Positions 32,673 through 41,412 of a stretch of DNA of 64,000 bases are shown here, piece after piece. The notes beneath the pieces were generated by a model. That model saw only the letters and a program-made list of their open reading frames with translations. It ran no database searches and was not told the DNA's origin. How positions within the stretch are numbered: the stretch's first letter is position 1; the number at the start of each line of letters is the position of its first letter. The stretch lies in the NCBI GenBank assembly GCA_910584585.1, contig CAJUBP010000002.1, positions 144,107 to 208,106 on the forward strand, written 5' to 3'. The DNA comes from an uncultured Lachnospiraceae bacterium. GTDB taxonomy: Bacteria; Bacillota; Clostridia; Lachnospirales; Lachnospiraceae. Made by a program: the position numbers and the translations under genes.

Positions 32673-34953
32673 GTTTTGCCCGCCGTTTCATTGCTTTGAT
32701 GCGTTTCTTTGCGTCTTTTTTTATGATTTTTGATTGACGGATACTGGAAATGGCCGCCCCCATTGACATGCCGGAATTTGCAGTTTCCCAGGCCTGCTCA
32801 TCCAGGAGCTGGCATGCAAGCTCCAGATAGTGAAGATTTCCGTCTCCCAGACATCCTAAGTAATAATACAAAAGCGCTAGCGCGTTTCGGGATTGAGATA
32901 GTCCGGAAGTTTCCCACAGGCTGGTATGGATTGTGAGGCTTTTGGCAAGAAGATCTTCTGCTTTCTGATCATTTCCCTGTTCTTTCGCCAGGACGCCGTA
33001 TGTCATGCAGAGATTTCCCAAATGCTGCTTATCTGTAAGGCTGCCCGCCGTCTCCGTTTCGGCGGAGTCATGGATTGCCAGGCTAAAATCATAACATCTC
33101 TCTGCCTGGGCGGATCCGCCTTCTTTTTGGCAGACATTCCCCATCTTTTCATAGGCTGCCGCCAGAAGGAGCCATTCATTTGATGAAGCATTCGCTTCCT
33201 TTGCAATACTTTCGCTGATGGAAAGGAAGTTGTGATAGTACTGATGGGCATCCGTTAGATTATGCCGGAGTTCGCAGAGGGCGCCCAAGCCCATGTAGAT
33301 CTCCGCCAATGCCTGCCGGTCTTCATTTTCCCCTGTTTTTGACACGAGGGATTCCAGTATGGATCGGGCTTTTTGCAGGCATTCCCAGGCTTCGGGATAT
33401 CTTTTTAATTTTCGGCAGATAAAGCCCAGATTCTGGTAAATCAGCGCTGATAACTGTGCTCTGCCAGAAGACGGGAAAGATTCGTCTCCAGGGATGGTTT
33501 CCATGGCGGAATCTGCCTGGGAGTAATATTCATAAGCTGGGAGCAGTTCTCCTTTCGCAATACACAGATCCCCTAATGCGGCAGAGACGATTGTCTGAAG
33601 CAGCGGGGCATTGAGCTGGCATGTGTGCTCCTGAGCAAGTATTTCTTCCATTTTGAGATAGGCGTCTTCTGCCAAAGTCAGATCTCCGTGGATCGATAGG
33701 CAGTTTTCAGCGAATGAAAGAAGCGCCCACAGATAGTTGTCGTTGCATTTGGATTCAGCGGCAGAATCGGGCGGCAGAGCAGGCGCGGCATCCAGCCTGG
33801 GAAGTCTGCGGTTTTCATAATAGGCCTTCCCTTCGGCAATGACCAACTGTTCTGACCATGCCAGCGCGACGTCATAGTCCCGTTCTGTGCCATCTCCCAT
33901 AAGGTACAGGCTGGCCAGATGTTCCATAGCCTCCGGCAGACCGGCCCTGGCAGCGGCAGTGATGAGGGCAATTCCTTTTTGCTTATTGACCTCCGTATCA
34001 ATTCCAGACAGGAAGGCATAACCGATTAGGTAATCATGCTGTGGGGAGTTTTCGGGCTCTTTTGGCATCTGCCGCAGATGTTTTTCCAGAGCGCCGGTTA
34101 AGGCCTCCTTGTCCGCAGCGGGCACGCAGGGAGGAATTCCCGGGTATTTTTCCTGTAATTCCAGGGCGTCGGTTTCTTGCATTACGATGGGAAGAATGGC
34201 TTTTTTCTCCTGCAGAGCCAGGGGATATTCCGTTGTCATCACATAATTATCTTCTATCAGCAGGTTTGGAGTAACAGCCATTACAAACAAATCGCAGGTT
34301 TGGATAGCTGTTTGAATGCCGGAACTAAAGTTCTCCCCGCCAGTGAGGTATTCGTCATACCAGACGGCGGCGTCCCGGCAGATATCTGTCTCATGGATTA
34401 GATGCATAAGCCTTCGGGCATATGCCTGATCTTGTTTTCGGTAACTGAGGAAAATGTGGGCGCAGAAAGCGGCGCGTACTCTTTGAGTCAGCGTATCTCC
34501 GGCTAAAATACGGGAGAGATAATGCTCTAGCCGGTCTTCATAGAGAAACGAAACGATTTCTTTGCTGCGAAGATCTACAAGCTGAAGTTCTCCGCATGTT
34601 TCGTTGAAAAGTTCTTCCAGCCCTTTTTCCTGCAGCAGCGGCAGAACGGGAATCTTCTGCTCCATTGCGTAGGGAAATTCCAGATCCCGGGCCCGGTTCG
34701 TTTTTGTGAGAAATGCTTTGGTAACGGGAATTACAAACAGGCGCATGCCGGATAAAGCCTGCAGAAATTCCTCTGGATTTTCCGGCTCTGATTGGCTGTT
34801 ATCATACCAGACGGCGCAGTCTTCCCGCTCCAGAATTTCATCTGTCAGGACATCGAAATATGCTTCGAAATCTGCAGGATGGCAGGAAAAGTAGACCTTT
34901 GCTTTTCCAAATGGATTGGAATTCCCCCTGGTTCTGTAATTTAGTTTCATCAT
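32659..34953 (-). CDS. tandem TIR - Sel1/TPR repeat protein
   Basis: This 764-residue soluble protein has two TIR domains. TIR1 (about 17-125) has KVYFSCHPADFEAYF, VWYDN and the glutamate motif RARDLEFPYAM. TIR2 (about 163-265) has HIFLSYRKQDQAYARRL, VWYDEYLTGGENF, LFVMAVTPNLL and NYVMTTEYPLAL. A Sel1-like region (about 310-370, EAMEHLASLYLMGDGTERDY) is followed by at least six TPR units to about residue 735. TIR plus a TPR sensor array suggests ligand-triggered NAD-based signalling. It starts at ATG 34953 with aaaaggag and overlaps the membrane-protein gene at its end. Its base composition is richer in G+C than the Thoeris-like operon, so it probably arrived separately. Confidence 0.85.
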   Translation of the reverse strand: MMKLNYRTRGNSNPFGKAKVYFSCHPADFEAYFDVLTDEILEREDCAVWYDNSQSEPENPEEFLQALSGMRLFVIPVTKAFLTKTNRARDLEFPYAMEQKIPVLPLLQEKGLEELFNETCGELQLVDLRSKEIVSFLYEDRLEHYLSRILAGDTLTQRVRAAFCAHIFLSYRKQDQAYARRLMHLIHETDICRDAAVWYDEYLTGGENFSSGIQTAIQTCDLFVMAVTPNLLIEDNYVMTTEYPLALQEKKAILPIVMQETDALELQEKYPGIPPCVPAADKEALTGALEKHLRQMPKEPENSPQHDYLIGYAFLSGIDTEVNKQKGIALITAAARAGLPEAMEHLASLYLMGDGTERDYDVALAWSEQLVIAEGKAYYENRRLPRLDAAPALPPDSAAESKCNDNYLWALLSFAENCLSIHGDLTLAEDAYLKMEEILAQEHTCQLNAPLLQTIVSAALGDLCIAKGELLPAYEYYSQADSAMETIPGDESFPSSGRAQLSALIYQNLGFICRKLKRYPEAWECLQKARSILESLVSKTGENEDRQALAEIYMGLGALCELRHNLTDAHQYYHNFLSISESIAKEANASSNEWLLLAAAYEKMGNVCQKEGGSAQAERCYDFSLAIHDSAETETAGSLTDKQHLGNLCMTYGVLAKEQGNDQKAEDLLAKSLTIHTSLWETSGLSQSRNALALLYYYLGCLGDGNLHYLELACQLLDEQAWETANSGMSMGAAISSIRQSKIIKKDAKKRIKAMKRRAKHEFH

Positions 34954-35048
34954 AATTTACACTCCTTTTGTTGTGCCTCCGCCGTTAGAACCCCGCCGAA
35001 AGGCCTTATAATGTTCCTGTCCGGTTTAGAAGCATCAAAAATGACACA

Positions 35049-35879
35049 TTACAGCCCTCGTCGGAACACTTCATAATGTTCTGTCTCCCCCACCAGTTCA
35101 TACCCAATATTCCCGAAATATTCCCCCAGTCCTTTTTCCTTATGGGGAATCACATACTGGATCTGATGTTTGTCCATATTTTTTTCCAGGACAGCCGGAT
35201 CGATCTGAATCCCGTAGTACAAGACCAGCGTCAGAATCCGCCGGCTGTTTTTCTTATCCAGCACCCGCTGGACCTGAGCCGAATCAGCGGCATTCACAGA
35301 CCAGTCAGCCATGTCCTTCCTGCGGATGGCGTTTAGGAGGGAGGCGTCATATTGCCGCAGCTCCAGCAGCTGAATATCTGCGAAAAGGCAGGATTTTGGC
35401 TCCGGGGTATCGGCGTCTTGTTCAATCATATCGGCGATTTCTATTGTTTCATTTTTAATTTTATAACTGTTTTCGGCGGGAATCATATGATTCCATTGGC
35501 TTTCCCCGCAAAGGGCAATGACAAAAATGCACAAAATTACGGCTGCAGCCTGTTTCCAGCGTTTAGACAGCGCGTAAACCAGCCAGACAAGCGCAAAGGC
35601 AAGGACGAGGTTCACCGGCAGAAGCCAGTAAATCCGCCGGATTCTGGGGGCAAGGCCGATTTTATCCGCAATTGGGATCATGAGATAAGGGTTAAACACA
35701 GTAAAAAACGCAAACAGGACCGGATACACAAAGAATGATTTCAGGTTTTGCTTCTTCCGGAGCCAGAACACGGCAAGAATTACTGCGTAGGCCAGGAAAA
35801 AGAACTCTATATTCGAGAAAGAATCATCAAACGCTTTATTCAGGAAATCCATTCCCAGTTCATACAAATTCTGCATCAT
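35049..35879 (-). CDS. polytopic membrane protein with soluble C-terminal domain
   Basis: This 276-residue protein has four hydrophobic spans in its first half (about 25-40, 47-65, 85-105, 112-128) and a soluble alpha/beta domain (about 145-276) ending YVIPHKEKGLGEYFGNIGYE. Such a tail is seen in GT-C-like and DUF6077-type envelope proteins. It is third in a run of three membrane-protein genes, 20 bp after the previous one, with a strong aggagg site. It may be the C-terminal partner of the preceding 355-aa protein. A role in envelope glycan assembly is inferred only. Confidence 0.65.
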   Translation of the reverse strand: MMQNLYELGMDFLNKAFDDSFSNIEFFFLAYAVILAVFWLRKKQNLKSFFVYPVLFAFFTVFNPYLMIPIADKIGLAPRIRRIYWLLPVNLVLAFALVWLVYALSKRWKQAAAVILCIFVIALCGESQWNHMIPAENSYKIKNETIEIADMIEQDADTPEPKSCLFADIQLLELRQYDASLLNAIRRKDMADWSVNAADSAQVQRVLDKKNSRRILTLVLYYGIQIDPAVLEKNMDKHQIQYVIPHKEKGLGEYFGNIGYELVGETEHYEVFRRGL

Positions 35880-35899
35880 ACGCCTCCTATGTGTAAATC

Positions 35900-36967
35900 C
35901 TATGTGTAGAAAAAGAAATAATGTTTGGTCAAAAGGTAAGCTCCGCCGTACAGGATGCAGGGGATCAGGCAGAGGGCATACCGAATCCAGACGGAAAAAC
36001 TTTTTTTCGACAGCCCTAAGGGAATCAGGCAGATGCTCAGTTCAAAGGGCACCATATAAATGGCGGACATATTCAGGCCGAAGCTGGCGGATATGACCAG
36101 AAACAATTCCAGCCAGTGATTCCGTTCCAGATGATTTCCGGCAATTTTCAAAAAAAGGAGAAAAATCATCGGCAGAATAATGCAGGCCAGAATGGTTTTC
36201 CCTTCAAAAGGCCGGAAAAATAAAAATTCCGCGCTGGTAAACAAGTTAAAGCTGAACAGGTTCAAAAAGAACAGGAAAAATACAAAAGCAACTCCCTTTT
36301 TCCGGTAGTTTTTGCCGAAAAGCTCCAGTCCCAGCTGATAATAGATCAGGTTGGCCAGAATTACCATCAGGGAAGATTCTGCGGTTCTGGTTTCTATTAA
36401 AGGAGGAATTCTCAACAACTGGCACAGGACAGCGCTGTGGTTCTGATAAGTCTCCAACAGATATTCCGCGTTTAATTTTTTCAGCAAAGCGCCGGTATAA
36501 GGGTCATACTGGCTGATTGTGTTGGTGTAGACCGAAGCGCTTACATCGCCGATATAGTAAGACTGATCCCAGAGGGCATAAGTTTCACCGTTGTAATTCA
36601 CCAGGATCAGCTGGATCAGAATGAGCAAAACCATTGTGAGAAGGGGCCATTTCTGCTTTGTCAATAAGTTCTTTAAGTAAGATGCCTGTTCCGGGAAAGA
36701 TTTCCGGCGAAGCAGGGAAAACAGGAGGAGGACTGCCAGAATCAGAATCCACCAGATCCTTGTCAGCAGAGACAGCGGCTGAAGAGTCAGCTTCAGAGGA
36801 ATTGCAATAATCTGGAACAAAAGAAAATAACAGAAAAATCCAAGTAAAATCCGGTAAGTAACGGACTGTTCCTTGGAAGATATTATATATAGAAATAAAT
36901 CTCCTAATATATAGCTGATCATCAGATAAAAAAGGATAATTCCAAAACATAACAGATAATAATTCAT
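35900..36967 (-). CDS. polytopic membrane protein (DUF6077-like)
   Basis: This 355-residue protein has about nine membrane spans. A large extracytoplasmic loop around residues 125-190 contains YALWDQSYYIGDVSASVYTN and ends near ETRTAESSLMV. The loop and overall plan resemble GT-C-fold or DUF6077-type proteins. Its ATG follows the upstream stop by one base, with ggagga inside the upstream gene, so the two are translationally coupled. The substrate is unknown. Confidence 0.65.
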   Translation of the reverse strand: MNYYLLCFGIILFYLMISYILGDLFLYIISSKEQSVTYRILLGFFCYFLLFQIIAIPLKLTLQPLSLLTRIWWILILAVLLLFSLLRRKSFPEQASYLKNLLTKQKWPLLTMVLLILIQLILVNYNGETYALWDQSYYIGDVSASVYTNTISQYDPYTGALLKKLNAEYLLETYQNHSAVLCQLLRIPPLIETRTAESSLMVILANLIYYQLGLELFGKNYRKKGVAFVFFLFFLNLFSFNLFTSAEFLFFRPFEGKTILACIILPMIFLLFLKIAGNHLERNHWLELFLVISASFGLNMSAIYMVPFELSICLIPLGLSKKSFSVWIRYALCLIPCILYGGAYLLTKHYFFFYT

Positions 36968-36968
36968 A

Positions 36969-38111
36969 TCAATTCCTCCAAAGTGATTTGACGCCGTCAG
37001 TGATTTGACGCCAAAGCCGTTCTGTGTCCAACATCCCGTAAAGGAACAGCAAAACAGGATACATGGCCGTAATCAGCGCCCGGGAGGAAAGTGTTGCGTG
37101 AACCAGTCCCCGGGCAGGAGTAAGCAGATAAAACACAAAAGGCAGCAGGCTGATAAAAACAAGGGGAACAAGGGCAAGGCAGGCGCGCCGCACTCTGTGT
37201 CCCGCTGCAAATAATCCAAGGTAGATTACCGTTAAAATCAGCAGCAGAATGACCAGTGTTTTCATCCCGAAATCCGCCCTGGAGAGGAATTCTCTCAGAT
37301 TATTGTACAAAGACAGCGGGATCTGGGAGAGAGAATGGATCGAGCCGAAATTTTCCTCCCACAGCCTTTTCAGATATTCCGGAAAAAAGTTTTTTCCTGT
37401 GGCCAGTACCGTAATCAGCCATTTGGTGATTGTCAAAAATGCGCAGCCCAGGCTCCAGGAAATGGAACAATATGCCAGAATGCCCGGGATGCCCGTAATG
37501 TTGCTGAACTTTCGGAGGGAAAGAAAAGCAATGGTAAGGGGAATTCCCAGGGTAAGAATGGGGATAGTTCCGGTATCCAGAAAAACAGTAACTGCTCCAA
37601 TGGCATAAAATATCAGGTATAAACGGCTGGGATCCTCCTTCTCATAGCGGGGCGTTTTCCCAAGCAGGATCAGAATGGCCGCAAACGTAATCAGAAAGCA
37701 GCCGGCCTGGGAAAGGGAATAGGACACCGGCAGGATATCCGCCCACAGGAAAGAAAAAAGGAACAGAAATCCGAAAGGGGGAGACAGTTTTCTGCTGATT
37801 TGCATGGCGGCGCTAAAGAACATCAGAAAAAACGCGATCATGCACAAATAGCGGATCTGCCCTGTGCTAAACAGAGACAGCAGCGGCCGGAACAGTACCT
37901 GGACGCCGTTCCAGCGGTAGCCGCTGTTCTGTCCCAGCAGGCTGTTCCAGAGAGTGGAATATTCCGGATTGCGGGGAAGAAAAGAGATGGAATGCTCCAG
38001 AATCTGTTCTTCCGGTATCCAATGGACTGCAAACAGCAGAAAAAGAAATAAAACAGTCAGAAAAAAATGCAATTTACAAAAAGAAAAAAGTTTATTTGAA
38101 ACAGATTTCAT
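36969..38111 (-). CDS. polytopic membrane protein (hypothetical)
   Basis: This 380-residue protein with 9-11 predicted membrane spans is first of a three-gene membrane operon. The start was placed at ATG 38111 (gggg about 9 bp upstream); the longer in-frame ORF to 38201 begins in sequence next to a palindromic element and lacks a site. A conserved-looking extracytoplasmic stretch near residues 45-75 (LPRNPEYSTLWNSLLGQNSG) recalls polymerase- or GT-C-type proteins. No catalytic motif could be assigned. It lies next to LCP and glycosyltransferase genes, which suggests envelope polysaccharide work. Confidence 0.65.
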   Translation of the reverse strand: MKSVSNKLFSFCKLHFFLTVLFLFLLFAVHWIPEEQILEHSISFLPRNPEYSTLWNSLLGQNSGYRWNGVQVLFRPLLSLFSTGQIRYLCMIAFFLMFFSAAMQISRKLSPPFGFLFLFSFLWADILPVSYSLSQAGCFLITFAAILILLGKTPRYEKEDPSRLYLIFYAIGAVTVFLDTGTIPILTLGIPLTIAFLSLRKFSNITGIPGILAYCSISWSLGCAFLTITKWLITVLATGKNFFPEYLKRLWEENFGSIHSLSQIPLSLYNNLREFLSRADFGMKTLVILLLILTVIYLGLFAAGHRVRRACLALVPLVFISLLPFVFYLLTPARGLVHATLSSRALITAMYPVLLFLYGMLDTERLWRQITDGVKSLWRN

Positions 38112-38219
38112 AATTAATACCCCGAATCTTTTGCTTTTGTTGAGAGCGGTTTTATATCTTGCGGGAACTGCTGTAACGCCAATTTGTTCCCGATGCCGCA
38201 ATGAAACCGCAATACTAGT

Positions 38220-38395
38220 GTAACCTAGAGCGTGTCTTAAAATTCATTCCCGCCATCTGTATCCCCCACTTAGCGCGATATTTGCGCCAAATTCAGGTTA
38301 CATAGCCCGCTATGCGCCCTTCATTTGGCACAAATCTCCCACCAAGTGGAGAATACATCTGTCAGAAAGCAATTTTAAGACACGCTCTAGTTTAC
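38220..38395. repeat. MITE-like element with 20-bp perfect terminal repeats
   Basis: The ends ctagagcgtgtcttaaaatt (38225-38244) and its exact reverse complement (38371-38390) extend outwards as gtaa/ttac with one mismatch. The interior is also a long imperfect palindrome (ccacttagcgcgatatttgc against its partner ending accaagtgg), so the whole unit can form a hairpin. There is no coding potential. It sits between the divergent membrane operon and the LCP gene. A near-identical solo end, agagcatgtcttaaaatt, occurs at 13207-13224. Confidence 0.8.
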
Positions 38396-38552
38396 CTTAC
38401 ATCAGGCAGGAAAGCAATAGAAGAAATGGAAAATATGTGTAGAAAAACCCCGGGGTTTATGATATACTCACTAGGAATCAGTATGAAAACAGCACAAAAC
38501 CGGGTAAAATATATACTCGAGAGCATACAAAACCGGCAAGGAGGACAGGAAC

Positions 38553-39635
38553 ATGGCGAGAGATACACGGAACCAGGCAGAATACGGCAGAAAGAAAAAG
38601 AAGAAAACCAACCGGAAGAAGCGTCAGCAGAGGAAGATTATACTGGCAATACTGGCAGTAATCCTTGCGCTGATTGGATTGGCGGCAGCCTATGCCTGGA
38701 GCAAATTCGGAAAGATGGGAAGGATTGACATCAAGGATAAGGATGTTAAGATAAATGATATGTCTGTGGACACCCAGAAAACATTGGAGGGATATGACAA
38801 TATTGCCCTTTTTGGATTGGACAACCGTTCCACCGGCAATTTTGAAAGAGGAAACAGCGATACCATTATCGTGGTAAGCATTAATAAGAAATCGGGAGAG
38901 ATCCGGATGGCTTCTGTTTACCGGGATACGTATCTGGATATCGGGGATAATACCTTCCGCAAGGCCAACGCGGCCTATGCCAACGGCGGCCCCAAGCAGG
39001 CCATAGAGATGCTGAATAAAAACCTGGATCTGGATATCACAGATTATGTCAGCGTGGATTTCAGCGCGTTAGTGGACGCCATCGACGCTTTAGGAGGCAT
39101 TGAACTGGATATTACGGCGGAAGAAGCGGAATGGCTCAACGGTTATATTGTGGAGACCAATGAAGTGACCGGCCACAACAGCGGCCCGGTATCGCCGGGA
39201 GAAAATGTTCATGTGGACGGAGTGCAGGCAACCTCATACGCCAGAATCCGGTATGTGGGTCTGGATTATCAGCGGACGGAACGGCAGCGGACGGTAATTA
39301 CCAAGATGTTTGAGAAGGCAAAGCAGTGTGATTTAATGACCTTAAACGCTCTTCTGGACAAAATGCTGCCCCAGATTTCCACCAGCTTAAGCATGACGGA
39401 AATGTTAGGGCTTGCAGGAAATGTTACCAAGTACCATATGGGAGAAAACACAGGATTTCCTTTTGATAAGGTGACGCCAGGCAGTGTAGGAAGCGCCGGG
39501 GATGCGGTAGTTCCGGTGAATCTGGCAGGAAATGTAGCGCAGCTTCACGCATTTTTGTACGATAACGAAAGTTATACGCCTTCAGAGACTGTTCAGAGCG
39601 TCAGCGCGGCCATTCAGTCGAATACAGGTTATTAA
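38553..39635 (+). CDS. LytR-CpsA-Psr (LCP) family cell-wall polymer ligase
   Basis: This 360-residue LCP protein is one of a family that transfers lipid-linked glycopolymers (teichoic acid, capsule) to peptidoglycan outside the membrane. It has a very basic N-terminal tail (about 1-28), one membrane anchor (29-50), then the LCP domain. Visible marks are LFGLDNR, the R-G-N-S-D-T-I-I-V motif, ASVYRDTYLDI, the K-A-N-A-A-Y segment, GGIELDI, and the late YARIRY...R-T-E-R-Q-R that binds the pyrophosphate. The ATG has a perfect aaggagg site. A second LCP gene is at 52809, close to the sugar transferase. Confidence 0.93.
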   Translation: MARDTRNQAEYGRKKKKKTNRKKRQQRKIILAILAVILALIGLAAAYAWSKFGKMGRIDIKDKDVKINDMSVDTQKTLEGYDNIALFGLDNRSTGNFERGNSDTIIVVSINKKSGEIRMASVYRDTYLDIGDNTFRKANAAYANGGPKQAIEMLNKNLDLDITDYVSVDFSALVDAIDALGGIELDITAEEAEWLNGYIVETNEVTGHNSGPVSPGENVHVDGVQATSYARIRYVGLDYQRTERQRTVITKMFEKAKQCDLMTLNALLDKMLPQISTSLSMTEMLGLAGNVTKYHMGENTGFPFDKVTPGSVGSAGDAVVPVNLAGNVAQLHAFLYDNESYTPSETVQSVSAAIQSNTGY

Positions 39636-39663
39636 TAGTATAGAAGGGTGATCTCCATGGGGC

Positions 39664-39718
39664 GCCGGAAAATGAAATGCAGCCGTAAGGCATTGCGGAA
39701 AACCATTCATTTTCCGGC
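39664..39718 (+). repeat. inverted repeat after LCP gene
   Basis: A 13-bp perfect pair, gccggaaaatgaa (39664-39676) and ttcattttccggc (39706-39718), lies 28 bp after the LCP stop. No T tract follows, so it may be a Rho-independent terminator of weak type, an mRNA stabiliser or a small repeat. Confidence 0.55.
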
Positions 39719-39772
39719 AGAGCGGAGAAGGAATTAGGAGGAGTTGCAAAACAGTTCCATATGGGAGATAGC

Positions 39773-41101
39773 ATGTTTATAAAAGAAAATCAAAATACAG
39801 AATGGAAAGAATCCTGGCGTGATGAGTATTTAAAATGGATTTGTGGTTTTGCAAATGCCCAAGGTGGCCGAATATTCATTGGAATCGATGATGGTGGCAG
39901 GATAATTGGAGTTTCGGACAGCGATAAATTAATGGAGGATATCCCCAATAAAGTTAGAGATATTCTTGGAATAATTGTGGATGTGAATTTACTGCAGAAA
40001 GACGGAAGAGACTATATAGAAATATGTGTCAATCCCAGCAGTTATCCGGTAAATTTCAAGGGAGAATATCATTATCGAAGCGGCAGTACAAAACAGCTTC
40101 TTCGAGGAGCAGTTTTGACAGAGTTTTTGTTGTCTAAAACTGGATATAAATGGGATGCAGTTCCAGTGGACGGAGTGACAGTTGAAGACTTGGATAAAGA
40201 GAGTTTCGATATCTTTCGCCGTGAGGCTTTGCGCAGCGGACGAATGGTGGAAGAAGATTTGAGTATGAATAATGAGCAGCTTTTGGACAGCCTTGGTTTG
40301 ATTGAAAGCGGGAAGTTAAAGAGGGCGGCAGTCTTATTGTTTCATCGTAATCCGGAAAAGTGGGTCACTGGTGCTTATATTAAAATTGGTTTTTTTGGGG
40401 AAGGTTCCGATCTGCGTTACCAGGATGAAATCCATGGTTCGTTATTCATACAAGCAGAACGGGTTATTGAGTTAATTTATTTGAAGTATATGAAGGCGAT
40501 TATTTCATATGATAATGTCACGAGGATAGAAACCTATCCGCTCCCGAAGGCAGCAGTCAGAGAGGCTGTGTATAATGCCATCATACATTCTAATTACGCG
40601 GCATTGATACCAATACAAATTCGAATTCATGAGGATGCGGTATATATTAGTAATGATTGTGTTTTTCCAGTTGGCTGGACGGTAGAAACACTGATGGAAC
40701 GGCATCGTTCTGTACCTTATAACCCCAATATAGCCAATGGATTTTTTTGTGCGGGTTTTGTTGAAACGTGGGGGCGTGGGATTGAGAAAATATGTGAGGC
40801 ATGTAAAAGCCATGGTGTGCCGATGCCGGAATATACGCTTCACGTGGAAGATATTATGGTAAAGTTTATTCCGTTAAAGAAATCTAAAGTGTCAAATGGG
40901 CCAAATGGCACTTTAGATGGCACTTTAGAAGAAAATATATTATCGGCAATAAGAGAGAATCCCAATACCACACAATCTCAGATTGCTTCAAAAGCAGGGT
41001 GTTCAGAAAGAAAAGTGAAGCGGATGATGAAAGGTATGATTGAAAAAGGCATAATTGAACGTGTCGGAGGGCGCAAAATGGGAAAATGGATTGAAAAATA
41101 A
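39773..41101 (+). CDS. AlbA_2-domain ATP-binding/HTH regulator
   Basis: This protein of about 442 residues is of the AlbA_2 (Schlafen-like) type. The N-terminal AlbA_2 domain (ENQNTEWKESWRDEYLKWIC, then GGRIFIGIDDGGRIIGV) is followed by an HATPase_c_4-like region (PLPKAAVREAVYNAIIHSNY, then FVETWGRGIEKI). A short Thr/Asn spacer precedes a winged helix (NTTQSQIASKAGCSERKVKR). I set the start at ATG 39773 (gggagatagc just upstream); ATG 39761 in the same frame is possible. Such proteins are often called transcriptional regulators but their activity is mostly untested. A related gene begins at the right edge. Confidence 0.85.
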   Translation: MFIKENQNTEWKESWRDEYLKWICGFANAQGGRIFIGIDDGGRIIGVSDSDKLMEDIPNKVRDILGIIVDVNLLQKDGRDYIEICVNPSSYPVNFKGEYHYRSGSTKQLLRGAVLTEFLLSKTGYKWDAVPVDGVTVEDLDKESFDIFRREALRSGRMVEEDLSMNNEQLLDSLGLIESGKLKRAAVLLFHRNPEKWVTGAYIKIGFFGEGSDLRYQDEIHGSLFIQAERVIELIYLKYMKAIISYDNVTRIETYPLPKAAVREAVYNAIIHSNYAALIPIQIRIHEDAVYISNDCVFPVGWTVETLMERHRSVPYNPNIANGFFCAGFVETWGRGIEKICEACKSHGVPMPEYTLHVEDIMVKFIPLKKSKVSNGPNGTLDGTLEENILSAIRENPNTTQSQIASKAGCSERKVKRMMKGMIEKGIIERVGGRKMGKWIEK

Positions 41102-41412
41102 AAAAGCAGTGTATTTGCCTGAGAATAATCTAAGAAAGATAAGATTCCATTATATCAAATCGAATGGGGCTGTCAGGGAAAGGTGAATTTTCACAATATG
41201 CAGCTATGAATCGTTGAGTTTCAAGCTTATATTGTGTACAAATTTTATTTTCCGACAGCCCCATTAGGTATGGAACTAGAGCGTATAAATGTAAAATTTA
41301 TGTAAGTTTCTGGCAGATGGTTGTGCGGGAGAAAAAATTATGATAGGATAAAAAACGACCCGAGATGACAGGAGATACAAAGGAATTTTTGAACAGAAAC
41401 GGAGTGTACAGG
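41102..41412. other. intergenic region holding a small inverted-repeat element
   Basis: The stretch contains the 99-bp element described separately and, at its right end, an A+T-rich segment leading to the amidase gene. In-frame codons before ATG 41413 stay open to 41365, but the ribosome site (ggagtgtacagg) marks 41413 as the start. No other gene was seen. Confidence 0.5.
41165..41263. repeat. 99-bp MITE-like element
   Basis: The perfect ends tggggctgtc (41165-41174) and gacagcccca (41254-41263) bound an A+T-rich core without coding capacity. The ggggctgtca end recurs at 25076, beside the TIR operon. Confidence 0.65.
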
